Shown one piece after another: positions 49,981 through 59,336 of a stretch of DNA of 64,000 nt. Position numbers and translations under genes: made by a program. Source of the DNA: Methylotenera sp. GTDB taxonomy: Bacteria; Pseudomonadota; Gammaproteobacteria; Burkholderiales; Methylophilaceae. The notes under the pieces were generated by a model. It saw nothing but the letters and a program-made list of their open reading frames with translations, searched no databases and was not told the DNA's origin. The stretch lies in contig NZ_JAQSDC010000049.1 of the NCBI RefSeq assembly GCF_029945705.1, forward strand, positions 1 to 64,000, in the 5' to 3' direction. Position 1 is the stretch's first letter; every line of letters starts with the position of its first letter.

Positions 49981-50780
49981 GCATTAAAAACATTGTTGCA
50001 CTAGTTTCTGCTGGACGTCACCCCATTAGTGGTCAAGCTAGACATTGCCGAAATGACAGTTTGGCTATGACGATAGGCTTAGCATTGACCAGCGATCTCA
50101 ATGCAGAAAATGCCAATAGCGTTAATTTAAAAGTGATACATGCGGGCCATGCGAAGAATGCCGCATTAACGGATTACTTAGCATTAGGAGCTAGTCAAAT
50201 TGATGTAATTCCAGCTTTGGAAAATGCAGATATTGTCGATAGTCTTGCAGAGAATCTTAAAAATGTAGATGTTATTTTAATGGGCAGCCGTGCAGAAAGT
50301 GGACAAGATAGCGGCCTACTGCCCTACTTGCTTGCCGAAAAGCTGAATTATTCATTAGTCGCAAATGTACTCACCATCAAGCAAACAACTGAGGGTATCG
50401 AAGCCTTGCAGTTTTTACCAAAAGGCAAGCGTCGGAGTGTCAAAGTGACAATGCCGACGGTTATCGTCATTCACCCACTAGCACCCGTACAATTACGCCA
50501 CGCTTACGCTCGCCAAGCAAATGGTCATATCAGCCAGTTTGCAACACAAACGCCAACACAAGAATCTAAATACTCATGTACGGTTGAATGGCAAACACAA
50601 TCTACGATACGCAAACCAAACAAGCTAAAAGCCAAAGAAAACAAATCTGGACATGCGCGTATGTTATCGGCGACAGTCAGTGAAAACAAAGGTGGCGCTG
50701 TCGTAAACGATGGAAATTCTGTCGAAAAAGCACAAGTTATTCTGAGCTATTTGCGTGAACATCGTCTTATCAACTTTTAA
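49977..50780 (+). CDS. etfB: Electron transfer flavoprotein beta subunit-like
   Basis: This 267-residue protein fits EtfB: MGSRAESGQDSGLLPYLLAEKL matches the ETF beta signature, and KVTMPTVIVIHPLAPVQLR follows. It partners the preceding etfA, with an ATGA overlap and a GGAGG ribosome binding site. The C-terminal part after residue 190 is variable and basic. The pair is diverged from fatty acid oxidation ETFs and is likely specific to this pathway. Confidence 0.87.
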   Translation: MSIKNIVALVSAGRHPISGQARHCRNDSLAMTIGLALTSDLNAENANSVNLKVIHAGHAKNAALTDYLALGASQIDVIPALENADIVDSLAENLKNVDVILMGSRAESGQDSGLLPYLLAEKLNYSLVANVLTIKQTTEGIEALQFLPKGKRRSVKVTMPTVIVIHPLAPVQLRHAYARQANGHISQFATQTPTQESKYSCTVEWQTQSTIRKPNKLKAKENKSGHARMLSATVSENKGGAVVNDGNSVEKAQVILSYLREHRLINF

Positions 50781-50813
50781 TGTAATTGAACGAAAATTAA
50801 GCTAGGAGATTTC

Positions 50814-52121
50814 ATGAGTATTTCATCAGACATACAAAATATGATTAAAAATCGTCGCAAAGGCTACACGCTTGAAGCTCCCTTTTACTTGAGCCCTGAA
50901 ATCAATGCGCTAGATATTGAAGCTATTTTTGGTCAGCACTGGATTTTTGTTGCTGTAGAACCTGAAATTTCTGAGCCTGGTGACTATATAAAAGTAGATA
51001 TTGGTCATAATTCAGTGATTATTTTGCGTGACGACGATATGGATATTAAAGCATTTCATAATGTTTGCCGCCATCGTGGTTCACAACTTTGCGACGACGC
51101 TAAGGGTAGTGTTGGTAACTTAGTATGCCCATACCACCAATGGACTTACGATCTATCTGGCAAGCTTATTCACAATGCACATATGGGAGATGATTTTGAT
51201 AAGAATATCCACAATCTAAAGCCAGTGCATGTAGGAAATATTGCAGGACTTATTTTTATTTGCTTGAGTGATGAACCGCCTGCTGATTTTGAAGTGATGA
51301 AACGCTCAATGGAGCCTTATATAGCGCCACATCAACTTGCGAATTGCAAAGTAGCCCTTCAAGAAGATATTATCGAGAATGGCAATTGGAAGCTGACGAT
51401 GGAGAATAATCGCGAGTGCTATCACTGCGTGGCTAACCATCCTGAGTTATTAAACTCGATGTATGAATTTGGTTTTGGCTATCAGCCATCTCCAGAAAAT
51501 GCTGAGAAAGTCCAAGAGTTTCGTGATCTGATTGAAACAGAAGCAAACCGCTGGGCTACGTGTGGTTTGCCGTCGGAAGAGATTGATTTACTAGATGGCT
51601 GCGCAACAGCTTATCGCACACAAAGACTTCCACTAGAGAAAGCTGGCGAATCTCAGACTATGGATGGCAAAGTAGCAAGCCAAAAACTATTAGGCAGTTT
51701 TACTCAACGCAACTTGGGTGGCTTATCATTTTGGACTCAACCCAACTCATGGCACCATTTCATGAGTGATCATATTATTACATTTTGCGCTTTACCAATT
51801 GATGCTGAACATACATTGGTTCGCACAACATGGTTGGTGCACAAAGATGCAATCGAAGGTGTGGATTACAACATTGAAAGATTATGCGAGGTGTGGCGCG
51901 CTACTAATAAGCAAGACTCTACGTTGGTCGAGCGAACACAACGTGGCGTGAATAGTGAGTGGTACGAGCCAGGTCCTTACTCTCCTTATACCGAAGAGTT
52001 AGTAGAAAAATTTACTAATTGGTATATACAGCGCTTAGAAGCAACACTAGAGAACCCTGAGTTTATTAAAAAGCAAGCTGCGGCTAACGCTAAAACTGTG
52101 CCGATTATGGTGTGTCGCTAA
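50814..52121 (+). CDS. gbcA: Glycine betaine monooxygenase, Rieske oxygenase component
   Basis: GbcA is the Rieske oxygenase that demethylates glycine betaine to dimethylglycine, releasing formaldehyde. The Rieske ligands are CRHRGSQLC and CPYHQW (C-x-H and C-x-x-H). The mononuclear iron site is NNRECYHCVANHPEL. The length of 435 residues is right for the family. AGGAG precedes the ATG. The gbcB ATG overlaps its stop by one base (TAATG). Confidence 0.93.
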   Translation: MSISSDIQNMIKNRRKGYTLEAPFYLSPEINALDIEAIFGQHWIFVAVEPEISEPGDYIKVDIGHNSVIILRDDDMDIKAFHNVCRHRGSQLCDDAKGSVGNLVCPYHQWTYDLSGKLIHNAHMGDDFDKNIHNLKPVHVGNIAGLIFICLSDEPPADFEVMKRSMEPYIAPHQLANCKVALQEDIIENGNWKLTMENNRECYHCVANHPELLNSMYEFGFGYQPSPENAEKVQEFRDLIETEANRWATCGLPSEEIDLLDGCATAYRTQRLPLEKAGESQTMDGKVASQKLLGSFTQRNLGGLSFWTQPNSWHHFMSDHIITFCALPIDAEHTLVRTTWLVHKDAIEGVDYNIERLCEVWRATNKQDSTLVERTQRGVNSEWYEPGPYSPYTEELVEKFTNWYIQRLEATLENPEFIKKQAAANAKTVPIMVCR

Positions 52122-53242
52122 TGATCTCAAGGAATACGCCTGAGCTTTGGAACGCTAACTTGCCACAATGGGATAGCGACAAGAACAATGTACTTGTTTG
52201 CTGTCAGATAAGGCAAGAAACGCATGACGTGAAAAGCTTTTTCTTTGCACCACAAGAAGCAAGCGTATTCAAATTTTTGCCAGGACAGTTTATTACTCTA
52301 GAACTCAGCATTGATGGCGAAATTATCAATCGTAGTTATACCATCTCATCTTCACCAAATCGCCCACATGTGATTTCGATTACCGTTAAACGTAAGCCTG
52401 ATGGCGTCGTATCAAATTGGTTACATGACAACATGAAAGTGGGTATGCCAATATCGGCATTAGGGCCAACAGGCGATTTCACTTGTGTGCTTTACCCTGC
52501 GCAGAAATATCTATTTTTATCAGGCGGCTCTGGCATTACGCCACTTATGTCGATGGCGCGCTCTTTTCATGAGCTAGCCGAAGACGCTGATGTTATATTT
52601 TTGCATAGTGCAAGATCGCCAGCAGACCTCATTTTTAAACATGAACTTGATTTAATGGCGTTCAATCAAACGAATTTTCAGCCAGTCTATATTTGTGCAA
52701 AAGTGGATAAATCGCCTAATTGGCGCTTACAGCCAGAGTTTATCACCGAGGGTATGCTGACCGCAGAAAGCCTAAAACTAAGTGCGCCAGACTTTTTAGA
52801 GCGCGAAGTGTTTACCTGTGGCCCTGCGCCGTATATGGCATCGGTACGTCATTTACTGGCAACTGCTGGCTTCAATATGGCACATTACCATGAAGAAAGC
52901 TTCACTTTTGACGAGCTACCCGCAGAAACCCAAGCTAGCGTTCAAGCTGAAGAAGAACTCTCAAATCACAATAATATACAAACGTTTTCAGTGGAGTTAA
53001 GCAAAAGCGGAACGACTATTCAGTGCGCACCAGACCAGTTTGTTCTAGATTCGGCGCGTGCAGCAGGCTTAAGACTGCCATCGTCATGCAGCAAGGGTTT
53101 GTGCGGCACTTGTAAAAGTAAATTAATTTCAGGTCAGGTGGAGATGAAGCATGGCGGCGGCATTCGTCAACGTGAGATAGATCAAGGCATGTTTCTACCC
53201 TGCTGCTCTAAGCCATTAAGTAATCTGGTCATTGAAAAATAG
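52121..53242 (+). CDS. gbcB: Glycine betaine monooxygenase, reductase component
   Basis: GbcB supplies electrons from NAD(P)H to GbcA. It has a FAD domain with NRSYTISSSP, a NAD domain with FLSGGSGITPLMSMAR and FTCGPAPYMASV, and a C-terminal plant-type [2Fe-2S] ferredoxin domain with SSCSKGLCGTCKSKL and a final cysteine in FLPCCSKP. I choose the ATG at 52121, coupled to the gbcA stop, over the GTG at 52112. Length is 373 residues. It ends the long sox-to-gbc run. Confidence 0.92.
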   Translation: MISRNTPELWNANLPQWDSDKNNVLVCCQIRQETHDVKSFFFAPQEASVFKFLPGQFITLELSIDGEIINRSYTISSSPNRPHVISITVKRKPDGVVSNWLHDNMKVGMPISALGPTGDFTCVLYPAQKYLFLSGGSGITPLMSMARSFHELAEDADVIFLHSARSPADLIFKHELDLMAFNQTNFQPVYICAKVDKSPNWRLQPEFITEGMLTAESLKLSAPDFLEREVFTCGPAPYMASVRHLLATAGFNMAHYHEESFTFDELPAETQASVQAEEELSNHNNIQTFSVELSKSGTTIQCAPDQFVLDSARAAGLRLPSSCSKGLCGTCKSKLISGQVEMKHGGGIRQREIDQGMFLPCCSKPLSNLVIEK

Positions 53243-53348
53243 GCTAATCGAAAGAAAAAATACAATTTATATTCAAATCATTATTTAGCATTTTCATTAC
53301 TTCGCATTTTAGGGATAGCTTCATTTTTGTAGTAAAGGGGAAATTAAG

Positions 53349-54587
53349 ATGGGGGTCATACAGTCTGTAAATACATCGACGACTGAAGCAAAAGTAGTCG
53401 TCAGAAATCTGCATAAAGTGTTTGGTAATAAACCTGAAGTTGCGTTACAGATGTTGAAAGAAGGATTCCATAAGGATGAAATTCTCAAAAGAACTGGACA
53501 AGTAGTTGGTGTACAAGACGCCTCCTTCGAAATTAACAAAGGTGAAATCTTTGTCATCATGGGACTTTCTGGTTCAGGGAAATCCACTTTAATTCGACTA
53601 CTTAATCGACTCATAGAACCCACTGCTGGCAATATTATTGTTGATGGTGAAGACGTTGCGGCAATGAGTAAAGACAAGTTGCTTAATTTGCGTCGCAAAG
53701 ACATGAGCATGGTTTTTCAGTCATTTGCATTGTTACCGCATAGAACTGTGGTCGAAAATGCAGCATTTGGATTAGAAATCGCTGGTATCAATCTTGCTGA
53801 ACGTGAGCGTCGTGCAATGGAAGTATTAGAGCAAGTTGGTTTGCATACTTTTGCCAAACATTTACCCGCCCAACTCTCTGGCGGTATGCAACAACGTGTA
53901 GGACTTGCGCGCGCGCTCACTGTTAATCCTTCTTTAATGTTGATGGATGAGGCGTTCTCAGCATTAGATCCCCTACGCCGCACTGAGATGCAAGACGTAC
54001 TGATGAAGCTACAACAAGAACAAAAACGGACCATTGTTTTTGTTTCTCATGATCTTGATGAAGCGCTTCGTATTGGTAACCGTATTTGTATTATGGAAGG
54101 CGGTCGCGTCGTGCAAGTCGGCACTTCAGAAGATATTCTTCAACGACCCGCAGATGACTATGTGAAAGCATTCTTTACCGGGGTTGATGTGAACAAATAT
54201 CTGACAGCTAAAGATGTTGCTCAAAAAGAAGAAGTCACCATTTTTGATCGCCCAGATGATTTAGTGGCTGGGTTCAGTGCCGCGCTTGCTCGCATGCGCT
54301 TATTTAACCGAGATTATGCCTTTGTATTAGATGAACTACAGAAAGTGGTGGGGGTAGTTTCTGCAGAATCGCTGACTAATTGCATGAATCAAAAAGGGAA
54401 AAAACTGCGTGATGCGCTATTGCCCGGAGAGTTTGCTATTCCAGGAAAAACGCCAGTGAATGAAGTCCTGAATAAGGTAGTTGGCTGCGCTTGCCCACTG
54501 CCAGTCATTGGTTATAGCGGCGAATATCTCGGTGCAATCACTAAAACAGTTTTACTGCGCAAGCTATATAAGGAGAAAAAAGCATGA
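53349..54587 (+). CDS. choV: Quaternary amine ABC transporter ATP-binding protein
   Basis: This ProV/OpuAA-type ATPase has Walker A GLSGSGKST, signature LSGGMQQRVGLARAL, Walker B LMLMDEAFSALDP, and the family-specific N-terminal extension with a helix before the first strand (VALQMLKEGFHKDEILKRTG). Two CBS motifs fill the C terminus (about 280-405), where OpuA-type transporters sense ionic strength. The CBS domains here are short and acidic/basic charges are few, so catabolic uptake is more likely than osmotic regulation. The upstream gap of 106 bases may hold a promoter; no half-site pair is seen there. Confidence 0.88.
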   Translation: MGVIQSVNTSTTEAKVVVRNLHKVFGNKPEVALQMLKEGFHKDEILKRTGQVVGVQDASFEINKGEIFVIMGLSGSGKSTLIRLLNRLIEPTAGNIIVDGEDVAAMSKDKLLNLRRKDMSMVFQSFALLPHRTVVENAAFGLEIAGINLAERERRAMEVLEQVGLHTFAKHLPAQLSGGMQQRVGLARALTVNPSLMLMDEAFSALDPLRRTEMQDVLMKLQQEQKRTIVFVSHDLDEALRIGNRICIMEGGRVVQVGTSEDILQRPADDYVKAFFTGVDVNKYLTAKDVAQKEEVTIFDRPDDLVAGFSAALARMRLFNRDYAFVLDELQKVVGVVSAESLTNCMNQKGKKLRDALLPGEFAIPGKTPVNEVLNKVVGCACPLPVIGYSGEYLGAITKTVLLRKLYKEKKA

Positions 54588-55429
54588 GCTATAAAATCCC
54601 TCTAGGTGAATGGGTTGCGGGTGCAGTTGGCTGGTTAGAAGTCAATGACCATGGTCTGTTCAATGGCTTGGGCGGAATCATTGACAGCTCAACCGCAGGT
54701 ATTGAAAATGGCTTACAAGCCATCCCTTTTTGGCTATTCGCCATCATCTTTATAGCTATAGGCTATTGGCGCCTTGGCTGGAAGTTTGCCTTATTCTGTA
54801 CGGCTTCTCTTTGGTTAATCAATAACATGGGCTTTACCGCTCAAACATTAGTGACACTCGCACTCATCATATCTGCGACATTAATTAGCTTAACTGTTGG
54901 TATTCCGCTCGGCATTTGGGCAGGCAGAAATGATAAGGCAGAAGCCATTATTCGACCAATATTAGATTTTATGCAAACTATGCCAGCGTTTGTTTACTTG
55001 ATTCCAGCGGCAATGTTCTTTGGCTTAGGTCGAGTACCAGGCGTCATTGCCACTGTTATTTTCGCGATGCCGCCAGTGGTTCGTCTAACGTCACTTGGTA
55101 TCCGCCAAGTGAATAAAGAGCAAGTGGAAGCTGGTATCGCTTTTGGTTGCACGCCTACTCAGTTGCTGATGAAAGTACAAATACCTAGTGCAATGGCTGC
55201 ATTGTTTGCGGGCATTAATCAAACCATTATGATGGCATTATCCATGGTGATTATTGCTTCAATGGTTGGCGCTGGCGGCTTGGGTAATGATGTGTTATCA
55301 AGCATTTCACGCTTAGATATAGGCTTGGGGTTTGAAAGTGGTTTAGGCGTAGTATTGCTAGCCATTATGTTAGATAGAATTACTGAAAGCTTTGGGGTAA
55401 AACGTAACGCTAAAAATGGCATTAAGTAA
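54584..55429 (+). CDS. choW: Quaternary amine ABC transporter permease
   Basis: This ProW/OpuAB-type permease has about six membrane segments and the EAA loop in QVEAGIAFGCTPTQLLMKVQIP, which contacts the ATPase. The first 40 residues (MSYKIPLGEWVAGAVGWL) are amphipathic. The length of 281 residues is normal. Its ATG overlaps the choV stop, with AAGGAG upstream. It works with choV and the distant choX. Confidence 0.9.
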   Translation: MSYKIPLGEWVAGAVGWLEVNDHGLFNGLGGIIDSSTAGIENGLQAIPFWLFAIIFIAIGYWRLGWKFALFCTASLWLINNMGFTAQTLVTLALIISATLISLTVGIPLGIWAGRNDKAEAIIRPILDFMQTMPAFVYLIPAAMFFGLGRVPGVIATVIFAMPPVVRLTSLGIRQVNKEQVEAGIAFGCTPTQLLMKVQIPSAMAALFAGINQTIMMALSMVIIASMVGAGGLGNDVLSSISRLDIGLGFESGLGVVLLAIMLDRITESFGVKRNAKNGIK

Positions 55430-55486
55430 TTTCCATGCTGAGGTATCTGTACTAATTAAAGACTTTAAAATAGTAAGAATTTGACC

Positions 55487-55699
55487 TTAACTTTTGCGTA
55501 ACGGCTCAAGTAACGGTGATAAACCGTTATGGTCAATTTCTTGCATTAAAGCCAATAAACGACCTAATTCATTTTTTGGAAAACCTTCACGCGCGAACCA
55601 ATTAAGATACTGGCTAGGCAAATCTGCAATTAGTCTGCCTTTGTATTTACCGTATGGCATATTGGTGGTGACTAAGCGTTGCAAGTCGTCAGAGTTCAT
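55487..55699 (-). CDS. DUF3820 family protein
   Basis: This small cytoplasmic protein has the DUF3820 core MPYGKYKGRLIADLPSQYL followed by a helix ending in LLALMQEIDHNGL. That family is widespread in proteobacteria, sometimes annotated as a quorum-sensing-regulated factor. The ATG at 55699 gives 70 residues, matching the family; the frame remains open to 55780 with an unrelated extension. It is the only minus-strand gene between the betaine island and the pilus genes. Confidence 0.75.
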   Translation of the reverse strand: MNSDDLQRLVTTNMPYGKYKGRLIADLPSQYLNWFAREGFPKNELGRLLALMQEIDHNGLSPLLEPLRKS

Positions 55700-55873
55700 A
55701 TTCGCTTTTATATTAGTTTTGTTGGCATTATAACCTGATGAAAATAGCGCATCGGGCTTTTGCACTGAAATTAACAACACAACAATCTGTTTTACATTGA
55801 TAGTCTTTTTGCAGCATAATTATCCATATATTAGCACTCTGCTATACCCACTAAAACCGCAGGATAATGACCG

Positions 55874-56194
55874 ATGAAAAGCCTAAAACCAATAGTAGCT
55901 CCCCTATTCATTTTGCTATGCCTAATGAGCTCAACACCAGCACTGGCAAAGGATGTCGCACTGGAGCAAGCCAGCGTTACGGCCGCGCGGCAGGATTACG
56001 ACCGAGCTAAAACGGCTTATGATGATGTGACAAATTCGGTTAATTTACAAGAAAGCCGCATCAAGGATGAGCAAACACGCTTAAAAGAACTACAAGATGA
56101 ACAAGCTGCCAATAAAGTGAACCTTACCAATGCAAAAGCACTGCTAGAGAAAAAGCAAAAGATGCTAGACCGCGCATGGAACAGTAGTAAATAG
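55874..56194 (+). CDS. Small exported coiled-coil protein
   Basis: The 106-residue product has a clear signal peptide (LFILLCLMSSTPALA) and a mature part of about 80 residues made almost wholly of charged heptad-like helix (DYDRAKTAYDDVTNSV and ESRIKDEQTRLKELQDEQA). It has an AGGA ribosome binding site. I do not recognise the family beyond a periplasmic coiled coil. It stands 173 bases before the pilus ATPase gene and may or may not belong with it. Confidence 0.65.
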   Translation: MKSLKPIVAPLFILLCLMSSTPALAKDVALEQASVTAARQDYDRAKTAYDDVTNSVNLQESRIKDEQTRLKELQDEQAANKVNLTNAKALLEKKQKMLDRAWNSSK

Positions 56195-56367
56195 TTGCGC
56201 CAGCTTTGCTTATTGGCATTAGCTGCTGCCTCACACTTAACAGAGTCAAAACCTACCAGCGCCAGCCTGCAACTTAGATTTCAAGGCAAAACCCCTCTTT
56301 ATTCTCACAATTGAATTGTTATCATCCCGTTTATATTTGAGCCTGTACGAATATAAATGAGGTTTAA

Positions 56368-58071
56368 ATGGCACGTCCTGAAAAGATTCGCCTTGGTGAG
56401 ATTCTAGTTCAGCAAAATTTAATTACTGCTGATGATTTAGATAAATCACTTGATGAGCAAAAACGCACCGGTCGCAAACTGGGTCGTATTTTTGTGGATA
56501 AAGGCTATGTCACAGAAATACAGATTTCTGAAGCTTTGGCACGTCAGTTAAAAGTTCCATTTATTGATTTACAGCAGTTCAGCACCAAACCTGAAGTCAT
56601 CAACAAACTCCCAGAAGCGCAAGCGCGCCGTCTACGCTGTGCAGTGCTTGCAGACAAAGGGAGCAGCTACTTGGTGGGCATGGTTGACCCTACTGATTTA
56701 TTCGCTTACGACGAATTAGTACGCTTATTACATCGTGATATTGAGTTAGCTGTTATTCAAGAAAGTGCCCTACTCCAGCTGATTGACCGCAGTTACCGTC
56801 GCACTGACGAAATTTCAAATCTAGCATTAGAATTAGGTCAAGATTTAGGTGATACCGCCATTGATTTTGCGGCAATGGGAATGGGCGGGAGCGCAGAAGA
56901 AGCGCCAGTCGTTAAGCTACTACAAACTATTTTTGAAGATGCCGTGCAAGTACGCGCTTCTGATATTCACATTGAACCACAAGAACATAAACTGCATATT
57001 CGTTTTCGTATTGATGGCGTGATGCATTTACAAACAGAGGCTGATTTAAAAATCGCTTCAGCTTTAGCACTACGTTTAAAACTCATGTCTGGCTTGGATA
57101 TTTCAGAAAAACGCTTGCCTCAAGATGGTCGATTTGCGGTTAAAGTGAAACAACAAGCAGTGGACGTACGTATTTCTTCTATGCCAACACAGTACGGCGA
57201 ATCAGTCGTGATGCGTTTGCTCATTCAAAATACCGCAGGTTTTTCATTAGAAAAGCTAGGTATGCCGCAAGATATGCTGGAGCGTTTCCGCAAGCTCATT
57301 CATCGCCCAAGCGGCATGGTCCTGGTAACAGGTCCAACAGGTAGCGGTAAAACAACAACTCTTTATGCGGCTTTAAGCGAGCTTAATTCCACATCAAACA
57401 AAATCATTACCGTTGAAGACCCTGTTGAATATCGCTTATCTGGTATCAACCAAGTGCAAGTGAATGAAAAAATTGATTTAAGTTTTTCACGGGTATTACG
57501 CTCAACATTACGTCAAGACCCTGACATTATTTTAGTCGGTGAAATGCGAGATCAAGAAACCGCCCAAATCGGCTTGAGAGCAGCCATGACAGGTCACTTA
57601 GTGCTTTCAACCCTGCACACCAATGATGCGATTAGCACGCCAATTCGTATGATAGACATGGGAGCGCCTCGCTATATGGTTGCAATGTCGATATTAGCCG
57701 TAGTTGCTCAACGCCTATTACGACTTGTGTGTGAAGGCTGCGCCGAAACTTATACGCCAGAACCATTTGAGCATGCATGGTTAAAGCATGAGCTTGGTGA
57801 TGCCGTAGACAAACATCGTTATGTGCATGGCAAAGGCTGCAGTATGTGTAATGCCACAGGGTACCAAGGACGTGTAGGTGTTTACGAGCTGCTAGAAATG
57901 AATAATCAATTAATAGACGCTGCAAGTAACCACGACCCTAACCATTTTATTAAACTTGCCAGAGAGCACATGGCAGGCAAATCGCTACGTAAAAGTGCAG
58001 TAGATTTAGTGATTGCAAAACGTACAACCATTGCTGAAGCCATGCGCATCAGCAATCAATTTGAAGAATAG
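56368..58071 (+). CDS. mshE: MSHA-type pilus assembly ATPase
   Basis: This GspE/PilB family extension ATPase is 567 residues long. The N terminus holds two 24-residue MshEN motifs at residues 8-31 and 37-60, separated by 5 residues, which bind cyclic di-GMP in Vibrio MshE. Walker A is GPTGSGKTTT. LVGEMRDQETAQIGLRAAMTGH and LSTLHTNDA are the Walker B/His box region. The zinc tetracysteine is CEGC and CSMC. It is followed by mshG after 15 bases. The secretin and MshI-N genes usually found upstream are absent here. Confidence 0.88.
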   Translation: MARPEKIRLGEILVQQNLITADDLDKSLDEQKRTGRKLGRIFVDKGYVTEIQISEALARQLKVPFIDLQQFSTKPEVINKLPEAQARRLRCAVLADKGSSYLVGMVDPTDLFAYDELVRLLHRDIELAVIQESALLQLIDRSYRRTDEISNLALELGQDLGDTAIDFAAMGMGGSAEEAPVVKLLQTIFEDAVQVRASDIHIEPQEHKLHIRFRIDGVMHLQTEADLKIASALALRLKLMSGLDISEKRLPQDGRFAVKVKQQAVDVRISSMPTQYGESVVMRLLIQNTAGFSLEKLGMPQDMLERFRKLIHRPSGMVLVTGPTGSGKTTTLYAALSELNSTSNKIITVEDPVEYRLSGINQVQVNEKIDLSFSRVLRSTLRQDPDIILVGEMRDQETAQIGLRAAMTGHLVLSTLHTNDAISTPIRMIDMGAPRYMVAMSILAVVAQRLLRLVCEGCAETYTPEPFEHAWLKHELGDAVDKHRYVHGKGCSMCNATGYQGRVGVYELLEMNNQLIDAASNHDPNHFIKLAREHMAGKSLRKSAVDLVIAKRTTIAEAMRISNQFEE

Positions 58072-58086
58072 GCTAAGGAAAAGTAA

Positions 58087-59313
58087 ATGCCATTTTTCAC
58101 ATACAAAGGTCGCGATAAACAAGGCGCTTTAGTGCAAGGCGTTTTGGAGAGCCAAGATAGCAGCACGCTTGCTAGCCAGCTTTTTGGACTAAATATTACG
58201 CCTATAGAAATCTTAGCCAAAAAAACGGAATCTGGCTCAAAAAATATTTCAATTCAACTATTTGAAGAGAAAATTGAAACGATAGATGTCATGTTGTTTA
58301 GCCGCCAAATGTACACGCTATTAAAAGCTGGTATTCCGATTATGAACGCGTTGAATGGCTTGCAAGCCTCTACCAACAATAAAGCATTTTCTAGTGTAGT
58401 TGGCAATATTCGCGAGAGCCTAGGGAGTGGACGAGAACTTTCGTCCGCCCTATCTCAACACCCAGAAGTATTTTCTAGCTTTTACATCAACATGGTACGC
58501 GTTGGTGAAACGACGGGTATGTTAGATACTGTATTTCTGCGCTTATTCGACCATCTAGAATTTGAGCGTTTTATGCACGATCAAATCAAGTCTGCCCTGC
58601 GCTACCCTACCTTTGTCGTGGTTGCGATGGCTGTGGCAATTGTTGTGGTGAATCTATTTGTTATTCCAGCGTTTGCCAAAGTCTTCCAAAGCTTTGGCGC
58701 TGAACTACCTTTAATGACGCGAATACTCCTAGGCTTTTCTCACTTTATGGTTGCAGCTTGGCCTTATCTACTTGTAGGTATTGTAGGTGCAGTAATACTG
58801 TTTCGTTCATACATCAAAACCAGTATCGGTAAATTCAAATGGGATAAATTCAAACTCGGTACACCGCTTGCTGGCAAGATTATTCATAAAGCGACCATGT
58901 CACGCTTTGCCAGAAGCTTTGCACTCGCCAGTAAAAGTGGCGTGCCAATTACCAGCGGGCTAAAGTTAGTGGCACAAACTGCCGATAACGATTATATCGC
59001 GAGCAAAATTGAAGGCATGCGAGAAGGCGTCGAGCGCGGCGAAAGTATATTACGCACCGCAACCAATAGCGGAGTATTCAACCCAATTGTATTGCAGATG
59101 ATTGCGGTAGGTGAAGAATCTGGTGCACTAGACGACTTAATGCAAGAAGTGGCTGATATGTATCAGCGTGATGTGGAATATGAGATTAAAACGCTAGGCG
59201 CTCAAATTGAACCGATTTTAATTGTGTTCTTAGGGATCATGGTACTGATGTTAGCGTTAGGTATTTTCTTACCGATATGGGATTTAGGCAATGTGGCACT
59301 GCACAAAGGCTAA
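58087..59313 (+). CDS. mshG: MSHA-type pilus inner membrane platform protein
   Basis: This is a GspF/PilC-type platform protein of 408 residues with two repeated GspF domains (about 70-190 and 270-395) and three membrane segments. Motifs are FSRQMYTLLKAGIPIMNAL in the first repeat and FARSFALASKSGVPI in the second. It recruits the ATPase and pseudopilins. AAGGA precedes the ATG. Confidence 0.88.
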   Translation: MPFFTYKGRDKQGALVQGVLESQDSSTLASQLFGLNITPIEILAKKTESGSKNISIQLFEEKIETIDVMLFSRQMYTLLKAGIPIMNALNGLQASTNNKAFSSVVGNIRESLGSGRELSSALSQHPEVFSSFYINMVRVGETTGMLDTVFLRLFDHLEFERFMHDQIKSALRYPTFVVVAMAVAIVVVNLFVIPAFAKVFQSFGAELPLMTRILLGFSHFMVAAWPYLLVGIVGAVILFRSYIKTSIGKFKWDKFKLGTPLAGKIIHKATMSRFARSFALASKSGVPITSGLKLVAQTADNDYIASKIEGMREGVERGESILRTATNSGVFNPIVLQMIAVGEESGALDDLMQEVADMYQRDVEYEIKTLGAQIEPILIVFLGIMVLMLALGIFLPIWDLGNVALHKG

Positions 59314-59336
59314 CGCTCAGAAAGTAGAGAATTAAA

